This document shows positions 53,873 through 64,000 of a DNA stretch of 64,000 nt, piece after piece. The notes beneath the pieces are model-generated. The model saw only the letters and a program-made list of their open reading frames with translations, was not told where the DNA came from and did not search any database. Numbering within the stretch: the stretch's first letter is position 1; every line of letters starts with the position of its first letter. The position numbers and the translations under genes are program-made. Origin of the DNA: Ailurus styani (Eukaryota > Chordata > Mammalia > Carnivora > Ailuridae); the NCBI GenBank assembly GCA_002007465.1, contig LNAC01000851.1:149425-213424 (forward strand), given 5' to 3'.

Positions 53873-55089
53873 TTTTTATTCCTATTTTTTTACTTTGTTT
53901 TTTCAGTGTTCCAAGATTCATTGTTTATGCACCATACCCAGTGCTCCATGCAATACATGCCCTCCTTAATACCCACCACCAGGCTCATCCATCCCCCCCT
54001 CCCCTCTCCCCTCCCTAACCCTCAGTTTGTTTCTCAGAGTCCACAGTCTCTCATGGTTTGTCTCCCCTTCCGATTTACCCCAATTCACTTTTCCTTCCCT
54101 TCCCCTAGAGTCCTCCACTTTATTCCTTATGTTCCACAAGTCAGTGAAACCATACGATAATTGGCTTTCTCTGCTTGGCTTATTTCACTCAGCATAATCT
54201 CTTCCAGACCCGTCCATGTTGATAACAAAAGTTGGGTATTCATCCTTTCTGATGGCAGCATAATATTCCATTGTATGTATGGACTACATCTTTATCCATT
54301 CATCTGTTGAAGGGCATCTCAGCCCTTGCCACAGTTTGGCAATTGTGGACATTGCTGCTATGAACATTGGGGTACATATGGTCCTTCTTTTCACTACATC
54401 TGTATCTTTAGGGTAAATACCCAGTAGTGCAATTGCCAAGTCATAGGGTAGCTCTATTTTTAATATTTTGAGGAATCTCCACACTGTTTTCCAAAGTGGT
54501 TGCACCAACTTGCATTCCCACCAACAGTGAAAGAGGGTTCCCCTTTCTCCACATCCTCTCCAACACTTGTTGGTTCCTGTCCTGTTGATTTTGGCCATTC
54601 TAACTGGTGTAAGGTGGTATCTCAATGTGGTTTTGATTTGAGTTTCCCTGATGGCTAGTGATGATGAACAGTTTTTCTTGTGTCTGTTGGCCATTTGTAT
54701 GTCTTCTTTGGAGAAGTGTCTGTTCATGTCTTCTGCCCATTTTTTGACATGATTATATGTTTTTTGGGCATTGAGCTTAAGAACTTCTTTATAGTTCTTG
54801 GATATCAGCCCTTTGTCTGTAGTGTCATTTGTGAATATCTTCTCCCATTCCGTGGGTTGCCTCTTTGTTTTGTTGACTGTTTCCTTTGCTGCGCAGAAGC
54901 TTTTTATCTTGATGAAGTCCCAAAAGTTCATTTTCGCTTTTGTTTCCTTTGCCTTTGGAGATGTGTCTTGAAAGAAGTTGCTGTGGCCGTTGTCGAAGAG
55001 GTTAATGCCTATGTTCTCCTCTAGGATTTTGAGACATCCCTGCTTCCTGTTGAGGTCTTTCATCCATTTCGAGTTTATGTTTGTGTATT
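53873..55089 (-). mobile_element. Younger L1, 5'-truncated, nested in L1
   Basis: T-rich left end, 3' UTR ('CAGTGTTCCAAGATTCATTG', 'ACCACCAGGCTCATCC'), then about 0.8 kb of ORF2 on the minus strand. TSD ATATACCACATATTCTTT (53855-53872) versus ATATACCACATGTTCTTT (55090-55107), one mismatch in 18. 5' truncation at about 1.2 kb leaves no ORF1, endonuclease or reverse transcriptase domain. Confidence 0.93.
54284..55063 (-). pseudogene. L1 ORF2 C-terminal fragment (LINE-1 reverse transcriptase protein, partial)
   Basis: A 259-codon open minus-strand frame is the best-preserved coding remnant in the window. It covers the region after the reverse-transcriptase domain: a Lys-rich segment with the '[16 protein letters not shown]' motif, then '[10 protein letters not shown]', then a Cys-rich zinc-knuckle-like motif (C-x3-C-x7-H-x4-C, within '[18 protein letters not shown]'), then 'GIYPKDTDV' and '[16 protein letters not shown]'. 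A TAG directly after 'DEWIKM' (where a Trp codon is usual) removes the last few dozen residues. The endonuclease and polymerase are absent through 5' truncation, so it cannot function in transposition. No host promoter is evident. Confidence 0.88.
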
Positions 55090-55210
55090 ATATACCACAT
55101 GTTCTTTATCCATTCATTAGTCAATGGACACTTGGGCTGCTTCCCTAGCTTGGCTATTGTAGATTATTCTTCTATTAACATTGGGGTGCATATATTTTCC
55201 TCTCAACACC

Positions 55211-55699
55211 AGTCCCTCAGAACCTAGTGAAATACTAGCTTACAGAAATTTTAACTCCTGAAGAAATTCTGTTCTTTTACAGATCAGCACTGGATCTGTA
55301 GATAGAAAGAGGTAGCCATCTATATATCTACAGATACCTACAGATGAATATCTAGAGATGGAAAGAGAGCTTCTCAAGCTTTTTAACAGTCCACTAGCAC
55401 TCTATTTATATGGAAATCAGGCTGCTGGCCATATCAGATACTCCCAAAGCCTTACTGGGGGGAAATACCTCTCAGCCTTCTGGAAAAGACAACCCCAAGC
55501 CCCATGCACTTTCCTGAAATGGCTTTAGAATTTCTTTCAGGATCCTACCCAGATAACTACAGATAAAATGAGGTCACAGATTAGAAAGAGAACTTCTGGC
55601 ATTTGTCAAGTGACAGCTGACAGCAGGGGGAAGAGAAAGAAGACCTGTAGAAACTAGGCTCCCCAGGAGTGTGAATGAAATTGAATGGGATGAGGGCTC
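55211..55699. other. Unique sequence
   Basis: No gene. A short ATCTATATATCTACAGATACC-type AT-rich patch lies near 55315-55350. Confidence 0.4.
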
Positions 55700-55848
55700 T
55701 GGGGCACTCTCTGGGGAAGTAGTCATGGTCTGCATCTTGATAAGGTTTGGAGCTACACAGGTGTGTGCATTTGTTAAAACTCAGTGAATATTCATTTAAA
55801 TTTGTGCATTTCATTGTCTGTAAATTATACCTCAATAGAAAAATACCA
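55700..55848 (+). mobile_element. Old L1 3' end, short
   Basis: 'GTGCATTTGTTAAAACTCAGTGAATATTCATTTAAATTTGTGCATTTCATTGTCTGTAAATTATACCTCAATAGAAAAA' is a typical L1M 3' terminus. The 5' limit is an estimate. Confidence 0.65.
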
Positions 55849-56657
55849 TACATATTGATACGATACACATGCTAAAATTATTCAGAGTAGTGGGCTGATA
55901 TCTGCAATATATTTAAATGCATTTTTGAAAGAACAAATTGATAATGGATAGATGGATAAATGTGTGACAAAATAAGTATTTTATAATGTTATATAAGAAT
56001 CTAGGTGGTGGATATATTCTTTCAACTTTTCTGCACACTTAAACTTTTTTTTTTTTTATAATGAGGTATTCTGGAAAAAGGTAGGTTTGGAAGACTAACA
56101 AGTTCAGCCATTTGGGGCTGCTTTACCCACATCACAGACTCTGAGAACATTACCCAATTGTATCTCATTTTAATGCCTGATATTCATTAATGTCCTGGAT
56201 TATTTTTAGTAATCTTAAAATTCTGATCCATGTGTATTTAAGACACCAAAAAAGAATATAATTACTTCTGGAAATTTTCCATTAAAATTTTCTACATTAA
56301 AAAAATAGTTCCATTCTTAGTTGGGGTAAAGTTTAGATACCTGAAAAATCCCACTTAAGTGAAATCACTCATTCCCTGACAATGCAGGATACATGAGATG
56401 TCATTTTAATAAGCATTTCTAGTTAGTGGATGACTTGGCTTCAGCATTTTCAGGGTATTTTTATGTGTATTGCTTTAGGATTTTAGGGAAGGGATTTTGG
56501 TCTGGAATCACCTGACTTTGGATTCTGTCTAGTTCATCCATTTGTTGTGTGTGACCATGGGGGCATTTCTTGATCTGTTTGAGCTTGATGTTTTTATGTG
56601 ACAGGTGGGAATGATGATACCTAGAATATAGGCTTGTTGTACAAAATAAATCAAATA
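55849..56657. other. Unique AT-rich sequence
   Basis: No gene recognised. A T-run lies at about 56046-56058. Confidence 0.4.
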
Positions 56658-57127
56658 CAGGTTTTCCCTACCATCCAAAAGTAGAGCATTCCTGTGAAAC
56701 CTTCTGTAAGCCCAAATGGCAAAGTAAAGAAGCAATTAATCTATACGGAAAAAACAGGTTGAGCATCTCCAGACCCCCAAAATAACCTCTTTGACTTTCT
56801 GGTGCCTTGAACACAACATGCTAAGGGATGCACAAAACTAATCGAGATAAAGCTTGGACACCCACAGACACAGTTCAAAGCTCTGGGGGCTTGATGCTGC
56901 AATGCTGAGTGTAGTTCCCAGGGGAGACACTGTGTGGCGCTGCTCCTACAGTGCGGGTTGTGTGCTGCCTCTATACAGGAGCTCAAAGCTATTCCTGCTT
57001 TTGACCTTTTTTTTCCATGGAGTGAAAATCCTCTTTGGATTTCTGTCAGTGAAAACAGGTACTGATGTTGGTCTTTCGTAAAAGTAAAGTGGTTAATGCG
57101 AACTTCGGAAAGGCTGGGGGATACCTG
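56658..57127 (+). mobile_element. Non-autonomous DNA transposon with terminal inverted repeats
   Basis: Left end CAGGTTTTCCCTACCATCC, right end …GCTGGGGGATACCTG: imperfect inverted repeats (CAGGTWTYCCC). Internal words 'AGTAGAGCATTCCTGTGAAACCTTCTGTAAGCC' and 'GAAAATCCTCTTTGGATTTCTGTCAGTGAAAACAGGTACTGATGTTGGTCTTTCG' belong to a recurrent mammalian TIR family I cannot name with certainty. TA precedes the left end. Confidence 0.7.
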
Positions 57128-57171
57128 TTACGCAGGCAAAGCGCAGTAAAGAGACTGATACATAATAGGTT

Positions 57172-57872
57172 GTGTTTTTTTTTTTTAATTTAATTTTTTC
57201 AGTGTTCCAAGATACATTGTTTATGCACCACACCCAATGCTCCATGCAATACGTGCCCTCCTTAATACCCACCACCGGGATCACCCACCCTCCTGCCCTC
57301 CCCTCCAAAACCCTCAGTTTGTTTCTCAGAGCCCACAGTCTTTCATGGTTCATCTCCCGCTCTGGTTTCCCCCAATTCATTTTTCCTTTCCTTCTCCTAA
57401 TGTCCTCCCTGTTATTCCTTATGTTCCACAAGTAAGTGAAACCATATGATAATTGACTTTCTCTGCTTGACTTATTTCACTCAGCATCATCTCCTCCAGA
57501 CCCGTCCATGTTGATACAAAAGTTGGGTATTCATCCTTTCTGATGGTGGTGTAATATTCCATTGTATATACGGATCACATCTTTATCCATTCGTCTGTTG
57601 AAGGGTATCTTGGCTTTTTCCACAGTTTGGTGATTGTGGACATTGCTGCTATGAACATTGGGGTACATATGGTCCTTCTTTTCACTACATCTGTATCTTT
57701 AGGGTAAATAGCCAGTAGTGCAATTGCCAGGTCATTGGGTAGCTCTATTTTTAATTTCTCAGGGAATCTCCACACTATTTTCCAAAGTGGCTGCCCCAAC
57801 TTACATTCTCACCAACAGTGAAAGAGGGTTCCCCTTTCTCCACATCCTCTCCAACACTTGTTTCCTGTCTTG
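57172..57872 (-). mobile_element. L1, 5'-truncated
   Basis: T-rich left end, 'CAGTGTTCCAAGATACATTG', 3' UTR and the last part of ORF2 (frame remnants at 57575-57799 with '[10 protein letters not shown]' and '[16 protein letters not shown]'). Ends at 'CAACACTTGTTTCCTGTCTTG', where a 4-base loss relative to other copies is visible. Confidence 0.9.
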
Positions 57873-57913
57873 TTAATCAGGTGTAGTTCTTAGCCTCCTG
57901 AAGTCCCTGTGAG

Positions 57914-58584
57914 TGTTCCCCTTTCTGTACAACCTCTCCTACATTTGTTGTTTCTTGTCAATTTTTGTTGTTCTAACTGGTGTAAGGTGGTATTTCAGTG
58001 TGGTTTTGATTTGAATTCCCCTGATGGCTAATGATGTTGAACAAAGAAGGGCCATATGCACCCCAATTTTCATAGCAGCAATGTCCACAATAGCCAAACC
58101 GTGGAAGTAGCTGAGATGCCCTTCAACAGACAAGTGGATAAAGAAGATGTGGTCCACATATACAATGGAATATTACTCAGCCATCAGAAAGGATGAATAC
58201 TCAACTTTTGCATCAACATGGACAAGACTGGAGGAGATGATGCTGAGTGAAATAAGTCAAGCAGAGAAAGACAATTACATGGTTTCACTTATTTGTGGAA
58301 CATAAGGAATAGCATGGAGGACATTAGGGGAAGGAAGGGAAAAATGAAGGACGGGGAATCAAAGGGGGAAACGAACCATGAGAGACTATGGACTCTGGGA
58401 ATCAAACTGAGGGTTTTAGAGGGGAGGGAGTTGGGGAGATAAGTGAACCCAGTGATGGGTATTAAGGAGGGCACATATTACATGGAGCACTGGGTGTTAT
58501 ATACTAAAAATGAATCATGGAACACTACCTCAAAAACTGATGTACTGTATGGTGACAAACATAACATAATAAAAATTATTTTAA
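57914..58584 (+). mobile_element. L1 with inverted 5' end (twin priming), older 3' type
   Basis: 57914-58041 is minus-strand ORF2 ('TTCTAACTGGTGTAAGGTGG', 'TTTGAATTCCCCTGATGGC'). At about 58042 it flips to plus strand ('AAAGAAGGGCCATATGCACC…ATGGAATATTACTCAGCC') and runs to a 3' end 'ACTGATGTACTGTATGGTGACAAACATAACATAATAAAAA'. Weakly similar words AAGTCCCTGTGAG (57901) and AAATCCCTATGAA (58585) may be the TSD. This 3' terminus differs from the CAATGAATCTTGGAACACTG-A type of the neighbouring L1. Confidence 0.87.
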
Positions 58585-60139
58585 AAATCCCTATGAAATT
58601 TCTATGCAGCAGAATGAATATTGTCGTATGCATTTTCCAGAAAAGATAACTAGTGTTTGTGTAGGTGTAGTGACATGTAGACCCCTAACCATATGGATAT
58701 CCCAAAATGGATGGAGTACGCAAGCCAATATATGTGAGTCCAATGCTGTTTTTTTACTTTAGCCAGCGGTGGTGGGTCAGTAGGGTAGCATTGGCCTTCC
58801 AGAGAACCCTGGGGCCTTTTCAAATGCACTTCCCTTTGCTTCCCTTCCTTTGGTCAAAGCTGTGGAGTTTCCACATATAGTGGTCAAAGAACAGTTGTGT
58901 TACTTACTGGACCATTCCCCCTGAGATAGCAAATCTACCCCACAGCTGGTTTTCTTGGACAGCCTTGAACGAAGATTTGCCCATCTCCTTAGGTTCATCA
59001 TCCAGAATTGGCTACTGGCCTTATTTGCAACATAAAGGAAGAAAAAAGTGCCCATTTGAAAATAGTGTCAGCTGTTTGAGGGCTTCTTCAGTACTGAAAG
59101 AGAGAGCCCTGAGCCCAGTATGCATGTCTGGTGGGGAATGCCCACTCAGGGTGTTCTATGGCATGATAGAAACCATGGTAGGAACAAAGTACAGTCCAAC
59201 CAACCCCTGGAGAGTGGCCACGGCCAAAGAACACACACCCTCGTGGGGCTTATTGTTTTTAGAGCATGCTAGGGAATTACAACAGACTGTTTGGAGCCTT
59301 CACAATCGCTTATTTTGTATTGGATGTTTTAAAAAAGCAAAGGATTTTTTCTTTGTATGGGACACATATGCCAGGAAAAATAGTTCCTGGAGAATGAAAA
59401 CATCTCCAGGGGCAGTTTGCAACTTGAGAGGGGCAGTTGGGCCCAGTTGCAGAGATGCCATTTTCTCCCAAGCAATGAGTGTCCAGGGAGGAAACAGATG
59501 CGGTCAGGCAGATGGGCTGATGTCAGGAGGTTTCCGGTCTTTAGCGGCCCAGCTGGGTCTTCAGTGGGAGCTGTGGGTGCAGCAGTGACCTTGCCCCTGG
59601 CCATGAGAGATATGGGCTCCAGAGAAGCTAGGTCCAAAACCTAATGGGGAACAGGGTGATGGGAGTTCCATGCTGGGCTGATGCCTCACAGCCTGGCCTG
59701 GTGTCCAACTAAGTTTGAATCCACTTGTTGCCTCAGCACCATGCGGGTGTGGCCAGGGAGATCGTCTGCAGGGCTGAGAATCTGCCAGGTCAAGGGCTTC
59801 AGGGAATAGGCACAGAGAGACAGCAGGAGAACTGAAAAGAAGGAAGTAGCAGGAAGAGCCCAACATGCAGAATACCCAGGGCTTCATGGGGCAGCGCCCC
59901 CTGTAGACCACAGAGAAGGCTTCTCAGGGCTTGTGTACATTACTTGCTAAGAAGGATGTCCACCGCTTGGCACCTCCGTGCAGCCATGTGGCTGTGCTGG
60001 GTGCTGACAAATGCTCTCTTAGGAGGCTTTGCATTTTGACACCAGTGACAAATGAGGAGGAGAGGGATATTCCCCACCTGACCCCTTTAGCTTGACTTTC
60101 CTTCCCAGAATGAAAGGAATCATGAAAATGGAGAGCATT
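58585..60139. other. Unique sequence with a long chance frame
   Basis: An uninterrupted plus-strand frame spans 58965-59588, but it opens with TTG. The first in-frame ATG is near 59123, and no domain or signal is recognisable. I do not annotate it as a gene. Confidence 0.4.
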
Positions 60140-60316
60140 TCTCAAAGAGCTGTTCCTGGACCACCAGCCTCAGTTACCCCTGGGAGCCTGTGAGACATGC
60201 ACATTCTTCGGCTTCTCCCTAGACCTACTGAATCAGCAACTCCGAGGGTGGGCCCAGGAATCTGAGGTTTCAGAGTCCTCCAGGTGAGCCTGATTAGCAC
60301 TCCTAGTTCGGGATCC
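60140..60316 (+). mobile_element. MER5A hAT-Charlie fossil
   Basis: 'TTTCTCAAAGAGCTGTTCCTGGACCACCAGCCTCAG', 'CCTAGACCTACTGAATCAGCAACTCCGAGGGTGGGCCCAGGAATCTGAGG' and 'CCTCCAGGTGAGCCTGATTAGC' match MER5A closely. Confidence 0.88.
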
Positions 60317-61939
60317 ACAGGTGGAGAGGAGCCCCGCTAGCTCCTGGAGGAAATGGGTGGGGAGGGGTATTCCACTGTAGGGTGTCTCCTACTCTCACCC
60401 CCGTTCTAGTTGCTCTCCATGGGTTTCAGTGGGATTTCTATATGGATGGGCCTTTAGGAAGATTTGAGGTAGCTCTGCCTGGAATGGGGCATGGGGGTTA
60501 TTTTTTTGTTTGTTTTTGAAGTTGCTATATAGAAAAGCACAAGATTAGTATTTAAATGATATGTCAATAAAAGCAATAATGATTTTGTAATACTGCTTCT
60601 GTTCACATTTTACATAAGAACAAGAAGACTAGTAACTTCTAGTCTAGAAGGACTAGTGATCCTTGTCTATGGGAGGTGGTGCTAGAGCCCCTGCCCCCCA
60701 CCTACTCTTGGAAGCTCCGTAATGAATACATCCAATACCAAAGGTTGCCTACTGGGTCGTTCAGGACACTGCCCCGTGAAAGTGAAGATCCTTGTTGTTT
60801 TGTTTTGTTTTGTTTTGTTTTCCTTCCTGACTTTTCCCTGACATGTGGGTCCAGGTATTATTTATTATCTGGTTTTGCTCTCTGCCTCCAGGCAAGGACT
60901 ATTCAAAGCCAATTCAAACTTTGCAAGTCTTAAAAATAACTCTCTCTTTGCTAACCCCTTCCAGGTTTGGCAAGGCTTTCCCTCAAACAGGAAATCCATC
61001 TCTTTCTACCTGCCCAACCCTCATGATTAACTCACCCCAGGATCTGTTCTTACTTTTTCAAGCTACAAGTCAACAGGGTGATTTTGTGTGTGTGTATAGG
61101 GGTGCAGGGGTCCTGTTTTCCCCTTCCCTTGCCAAGGGTCCTTATTTTCAGTGTCAAGGTTAACCTTTGCAAAGGCAGAACAGTCATCATGGCCCCTCGT
61201 GAACATACATGCTTCCCTTGAGTTCATCTTCAAATAATTGATTCTAAAAGTCATCCCAGGCTTCTGGAAGTAAAAGTTACTGTGACTGTTTTGAAGAATG
61301 ACTTAAATACTGCATGTTCACAGCAGACATTTAAGCTGATAATGATCTCCAAAGTAAATTCCTTTCATACTGAGACTTGACCTCTGGAGACTTGATTTTT
61401 CTTTTTAGTTCCTTCATTTTAGTGACTGTTTGGACCGTGATTGTATGCTCTGGTCTCTCTTTCTCAGCTGTCTCCCCATCCGTCCTGATGACCACAGTCC
61501 TAAGATTTCTTTCTGTCCTCCAGACATCATTGTAATAAACCGACTCTCCATCCCTGGAGGGGCCTCCAAACCACGCCTTTCTCTTCATGAAACCCTGAGT
61601 AATAATGAGTGGGAATCTTTGGTCCCAGAGAGATTTGGGGTATGATTAAACTTGAAATTAAAAATATTTTAAAATTATAAATAATTAAGGGGAAAAAAGG
61701 GACCAACAAATAGTCAGACTTCATATTGAAGGGGATGTTTCAGCTTGTGGAGAAATGAAGAGTGGAAAGTATGTGGAAGGCAAAAATGGTCCATAGAAGA
61801 AAGGTGAAGTTCTCATGCCTCCCATTCCCACATCTCCATGCCTCAAGTGTACATCCTTTACACCTGCTCTGAGCCCAGGCTGTCTCTCCTATGAAAGAGG
61901 CGGGCCCATTGCCCAGCTGTGCCCTCTGATAGAACCCCT
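60317..61939. other. Unique sequence
   Basis: Contains a (GTTTT)n run at about 60793-60823. Frames at 61331-61645 on opposite strands overlap. No exon supported. Confidence 0.4.
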
Positions 61940-62121
61940 GTGACAGAATGTTCTCTGCACTGTTCAGTGAGGAAGCTGCTTGCCACATGTGTCTCCTGAA
62001 CACTTTGACATGTGACTGGGGCTACTGCTGACGAGCTTCATTTTGAATTTCATTTAGTTCTATTTAATTTACTTTTAAGTGGCCACACGTGGCTAGCGGC
62101 TACCATGGTGGGCCGCACAGA
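61940..62121 (+). mobile_element. DNA-transposon fossil, second copy of the 27734 family
   Basis: 'GAATGTTCTCTGCACTGTTCAGTG', 'CTTGCCACATGTGTCTCCTGAACACTTTGACATGTGACTGGGGCTACTG' and 'AAGTGGCCACACGTGGCTAGCGGCTACCATGGTGGGCCGCACAG' are the conserved words of this MER family. Diverged and non-coding. Confidence 0.65.
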
Positions 62122-63689
62122 GCCGGAGGGAAGGAAACGAAGCTGCCTGGGCAGTGCCTACTGCAGATAATTCCTCTGGACGGTGGTGACAAGGGCCAGA
62201 CTAGCTCCCTGAAAAGGACTTCCTCCCCTAAATTATTAAATCTGGAAGTGGAGAAAGGAGAAGATCATTGTTTTACAAAGAAATTGAGATAATTGAGGCT
62301 TGAAATTTTCAGTGAGGTGAAACAGAGCCTTCCTTCATTATTAACAAATAGGCTTGGGATAAAAGCAAAGGACTAAACAGGAAACCCTGAATTTTTTTTT
62401 TAAATCCCATTTCATCATCCAGGGATGAATGGCAGAAAACTCTGTGAGTATGTAAGGGTTTCTGCTTGTTTTGGTTTTTCTTTTTGTTTTGCCTAGGAAA
62501 AGGGCGATATAGACAGCTGTCCACTGAGATGCCCAAGTTCTCAGAACCTGGTGGGCTGCCTGCCTTCGGTTTTACCATGTATGGAGTCATGCTTTGTCTG
62601 GGGAGGGAGAAAAAGAGAGGGAAGGAGAACAAGCTGGTTTGACCTTGTTGGCCAGGTTCAGGAGAGAGTCTGGTGAAAGGTGCCTGAAACATCCCAAGGT
62701 CTGGAAGATCCCAAATAGACCTGCACCCGGTCCCATTTGACATTGGTGTGTTGGCAGTTTTTGTCCGAGAAAACTGTTCTGTTTTGGAACGTTCCTTAGT
62801 AACGATCAACCAGCATCCATCGCTAGATGTGTGCTCAGTAACAGGCTCTACATTTCATGCTAGGAGCTTCAGGAGAAAAATCATTTATTACCACAACATA
62901 CAGTACCAGAGAGTAAGAAAGACAAAATGTGTACTGTTGTGTAAATGGCAGGAAAGGTAGTTATTGAAGTGTTAATTTTTCAGTAACGAAGAAGAGTGTG
63001 AGTGTAATTGTGTGTGTGTGTGTGTGAGGGTACATGTACAAACTAAGGTAACACATTGGCGGCAGCAAGTGAAATAAAGACTTAGTTATTAGAGGGATGC
63101 TGGGTTCCTTTTAAACTGAGAGCCATCTTGCTGGTGTCTTTACTGAGGACAGTCCAGTAAGTGGTGACTATGAATGCTGACACTTTAAGACAGAGTACAG
63201 CCTGAGAGAAGATGGAACATACAGAGTTAAAAGTGGAGAGGCAAGGTCCCCAGACTGCCCTGGGAACCTGGCACCCGTATTTGCCTGTCCCTCCCCTTTA
63301 TGTTGGCTCTGCATCATGGTCCTTTTTGGCACATGCCTTTGGCTGGGTGTCTCTGCTAGCAGCACTCTCCAGCTTGGCTCTGGCTTCTGGGCTGGTGTGT
63401 GCCCTCTAGCCACGCTCTTGGCTGGCACCCCCAGCAATGGGCCACTGCGTTCAACCGAGGTCCGGGCAGTGGCCCTCCTTCTTGCTCAGTGGGCACCACC
63501 CCATTCCCTGTGCTGTCCCAGGCCCATCTGCTTCACCTCTCTCCCTGGGGCAAGCAGCCGTGACAGCTGTTGGCCCCAGTTCCCAGCAGTGTAGCCAAAT
63601 GATGCTTTACTGAAAGAAAAGCATCTAACAAAAAGTTAAATCTATTCTGGAACAAAAATAAGGCCCATGGTTTTCTTAGCATCCAGGAG
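62122..63689. other. Unique sequence
   Basis: A (TG)n run of about seven units lies at 63010-63026. The minus frame 62309-62809 and GC-rich frames at 63168-63594 have no domain. Confidence 0.4.
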
Positions 63690-64000
63690 AACTTCTCGGT
63701 CCTGACATGTTGAGAGGACACAGCAGCCAGCTTGAACGAGTTCTTACTGGCCAAATCTGAGACAATTTGAACATCAAAATAAATAACGACAGTAGCAGGT
63801 AATAAATAACCTATAGAACTAAATAAGAATCTGTGAGTCCACATTTGAATGAATGAATGAATGAATGAGTGAATGAGATGGAAATAACTCTTCCTTTGAC
63901 AAGGAGAAATGATGGAATTGGAAAAATCCCCATATGGCAACCGTCATGGTAATTGACTCAATCAAGAACTATAAACTAATACCATAACTAGTGGCTACCT
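63690..64000 (+). mobile_element. Ancient L1M-type LINE, runs off the window
   Basis: 'GGCCAAATCTGAGACAATTTGAACATCAAAATAAATAACG', 'ACTAAATAAGAATCTGTGAGTCCACATTTGAATGAATG', 'TTGACAAGGAGAAATGATGGAATTGGAAAAATCCCCATATGGCAACCGTCATGGTAATTGA' match the old L1 family seen at 23690 and (minus) 14820, at a more 5' position. It includes a short (GAAT)n at 63848-63866. Confidence 0.75.

Larger units (their letters stand above)
53450..55210 (-). mobile_element. Carnivore L1 3' end (outer), interrupted by a younger L1
   Basis: Left part 53450-53872: 'TTTATTTCAATTCCAGTTAGTTAACACACAGTG', 'TCAGGTGTACAATGTTGTGATTC', 'GGTAACCACCAGTTTGTTCTC', 'TTAAATTCCACATAGGAGTGAAATCATA'. Right part 55108-55210: 'ATCCATTCATTAGTCAATGGACACTTGGGCTGC…AACATTGGGGTGCATATA'. 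Both are minus-strand L1 3' UTR and ORF2 end, continuous if the inner L1 is removed. Confidence 0.87.

Noticed and set aside
54680..55024. 114-codon plus-strand frame
   Set aside because: Antisense shadow of the L1 ORF2 fragment at 54284-55063. The similar frame at 45103-45510 has the same origin.
58965..59588. 207-codon open frame on the plus strand
   Set aside because: It starts with TTG, the first ATG is near 59123, no domain, signal or splice context is visible, and a run of this length is only mildly unlikely by chance in 64 kb.
62309..62809. 166-codon open frame on the minus strand
   Set aside because: Low-complexity Lys/Gln/Asn and Phe/Ser stretches derive from A/T-rich sequence; no motif found.

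Overview
The window is nuclear DNA of a carnivore, most likely a musteloid (ferret, mink, badger, otter group). The diagnostic signal is about seventeen copies of the carnivore tRNA-derived SINE (Can-SINE/SINEC: 'GCGCCTGGGTGGCTCAG' head, CT-rich middle, 'AATAAAATCTTT' plus A-tail) and several copies of the carnivore L1 3' UTR. The 'CAGTGGGTTAAAGCCGCTGCC' type of SINE head at 21147 and its relatives is, from memory, typical of mustelids; that species call is inference. There is no bacterial or viral gene organisation.

I find no convincing protein-coding gene, rRNA or tRNA gene. The only coding sequence I recognise is decayed L1 ORF2, best preserved on the minus strand at 54284-55063. Other open frames have no recognisable domain, often lack an ATG, and look like chance. 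The window is best read as intergenic or deep intronic DNA: unique sequence broken up by several ages of transposable elements.

Layout. 1-14 kb is mostly unique, with MIR and MER5 fossils, a TG microsatellite (1159), a young L1 3' end (2833), a SINE (3686), a CpG-rich block around a GTTACGTAAC palindrome (5640-5790) and a composite old L1 (7576-9045). 14-25 kb holds an unnamed ancient repeat, an old L1 split by a possible retrocopy (14820-16010), SINEs, an MLT1-type solo LTR (23005) and an old L1 3' end (23690). 25-37 kb alternates unique sequence with SINEs, DNA-transposon fossils, an LTR carrying an L1 insertion (33023) and a SINE/L1 chimera (36210). 38-40 kb is an ancient L1 with three SINEs, one inside another. 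44-58 kb is LINE-dense: two L1s with inverted 5' ends (44588, 57914), an L1 inside an older L1 (53450-55210), a Tigger-like element inside an L1 (51272), and a degenerate tandem-repeat tract (52880-53390). 58-64 kb is again mostly unique and ends in an old L1 that runs off the window.

The elements form a datable stratigraphy. Ancient MIR, MER5, L1M and MLT-type elements are interrupted by carnivore L1 and SINE copies, many with target-site duplications (TSDs) still readable by eye. I do not see a new multi-gene system. The most unusual items are the SINE/L1 chimera with one shared TSD, the tail-less L1 5' fragment with a 15-bp TSD, the degenerate minisatellite, and a 33-bp tandem duplication carrying TAATTGAAA cores.
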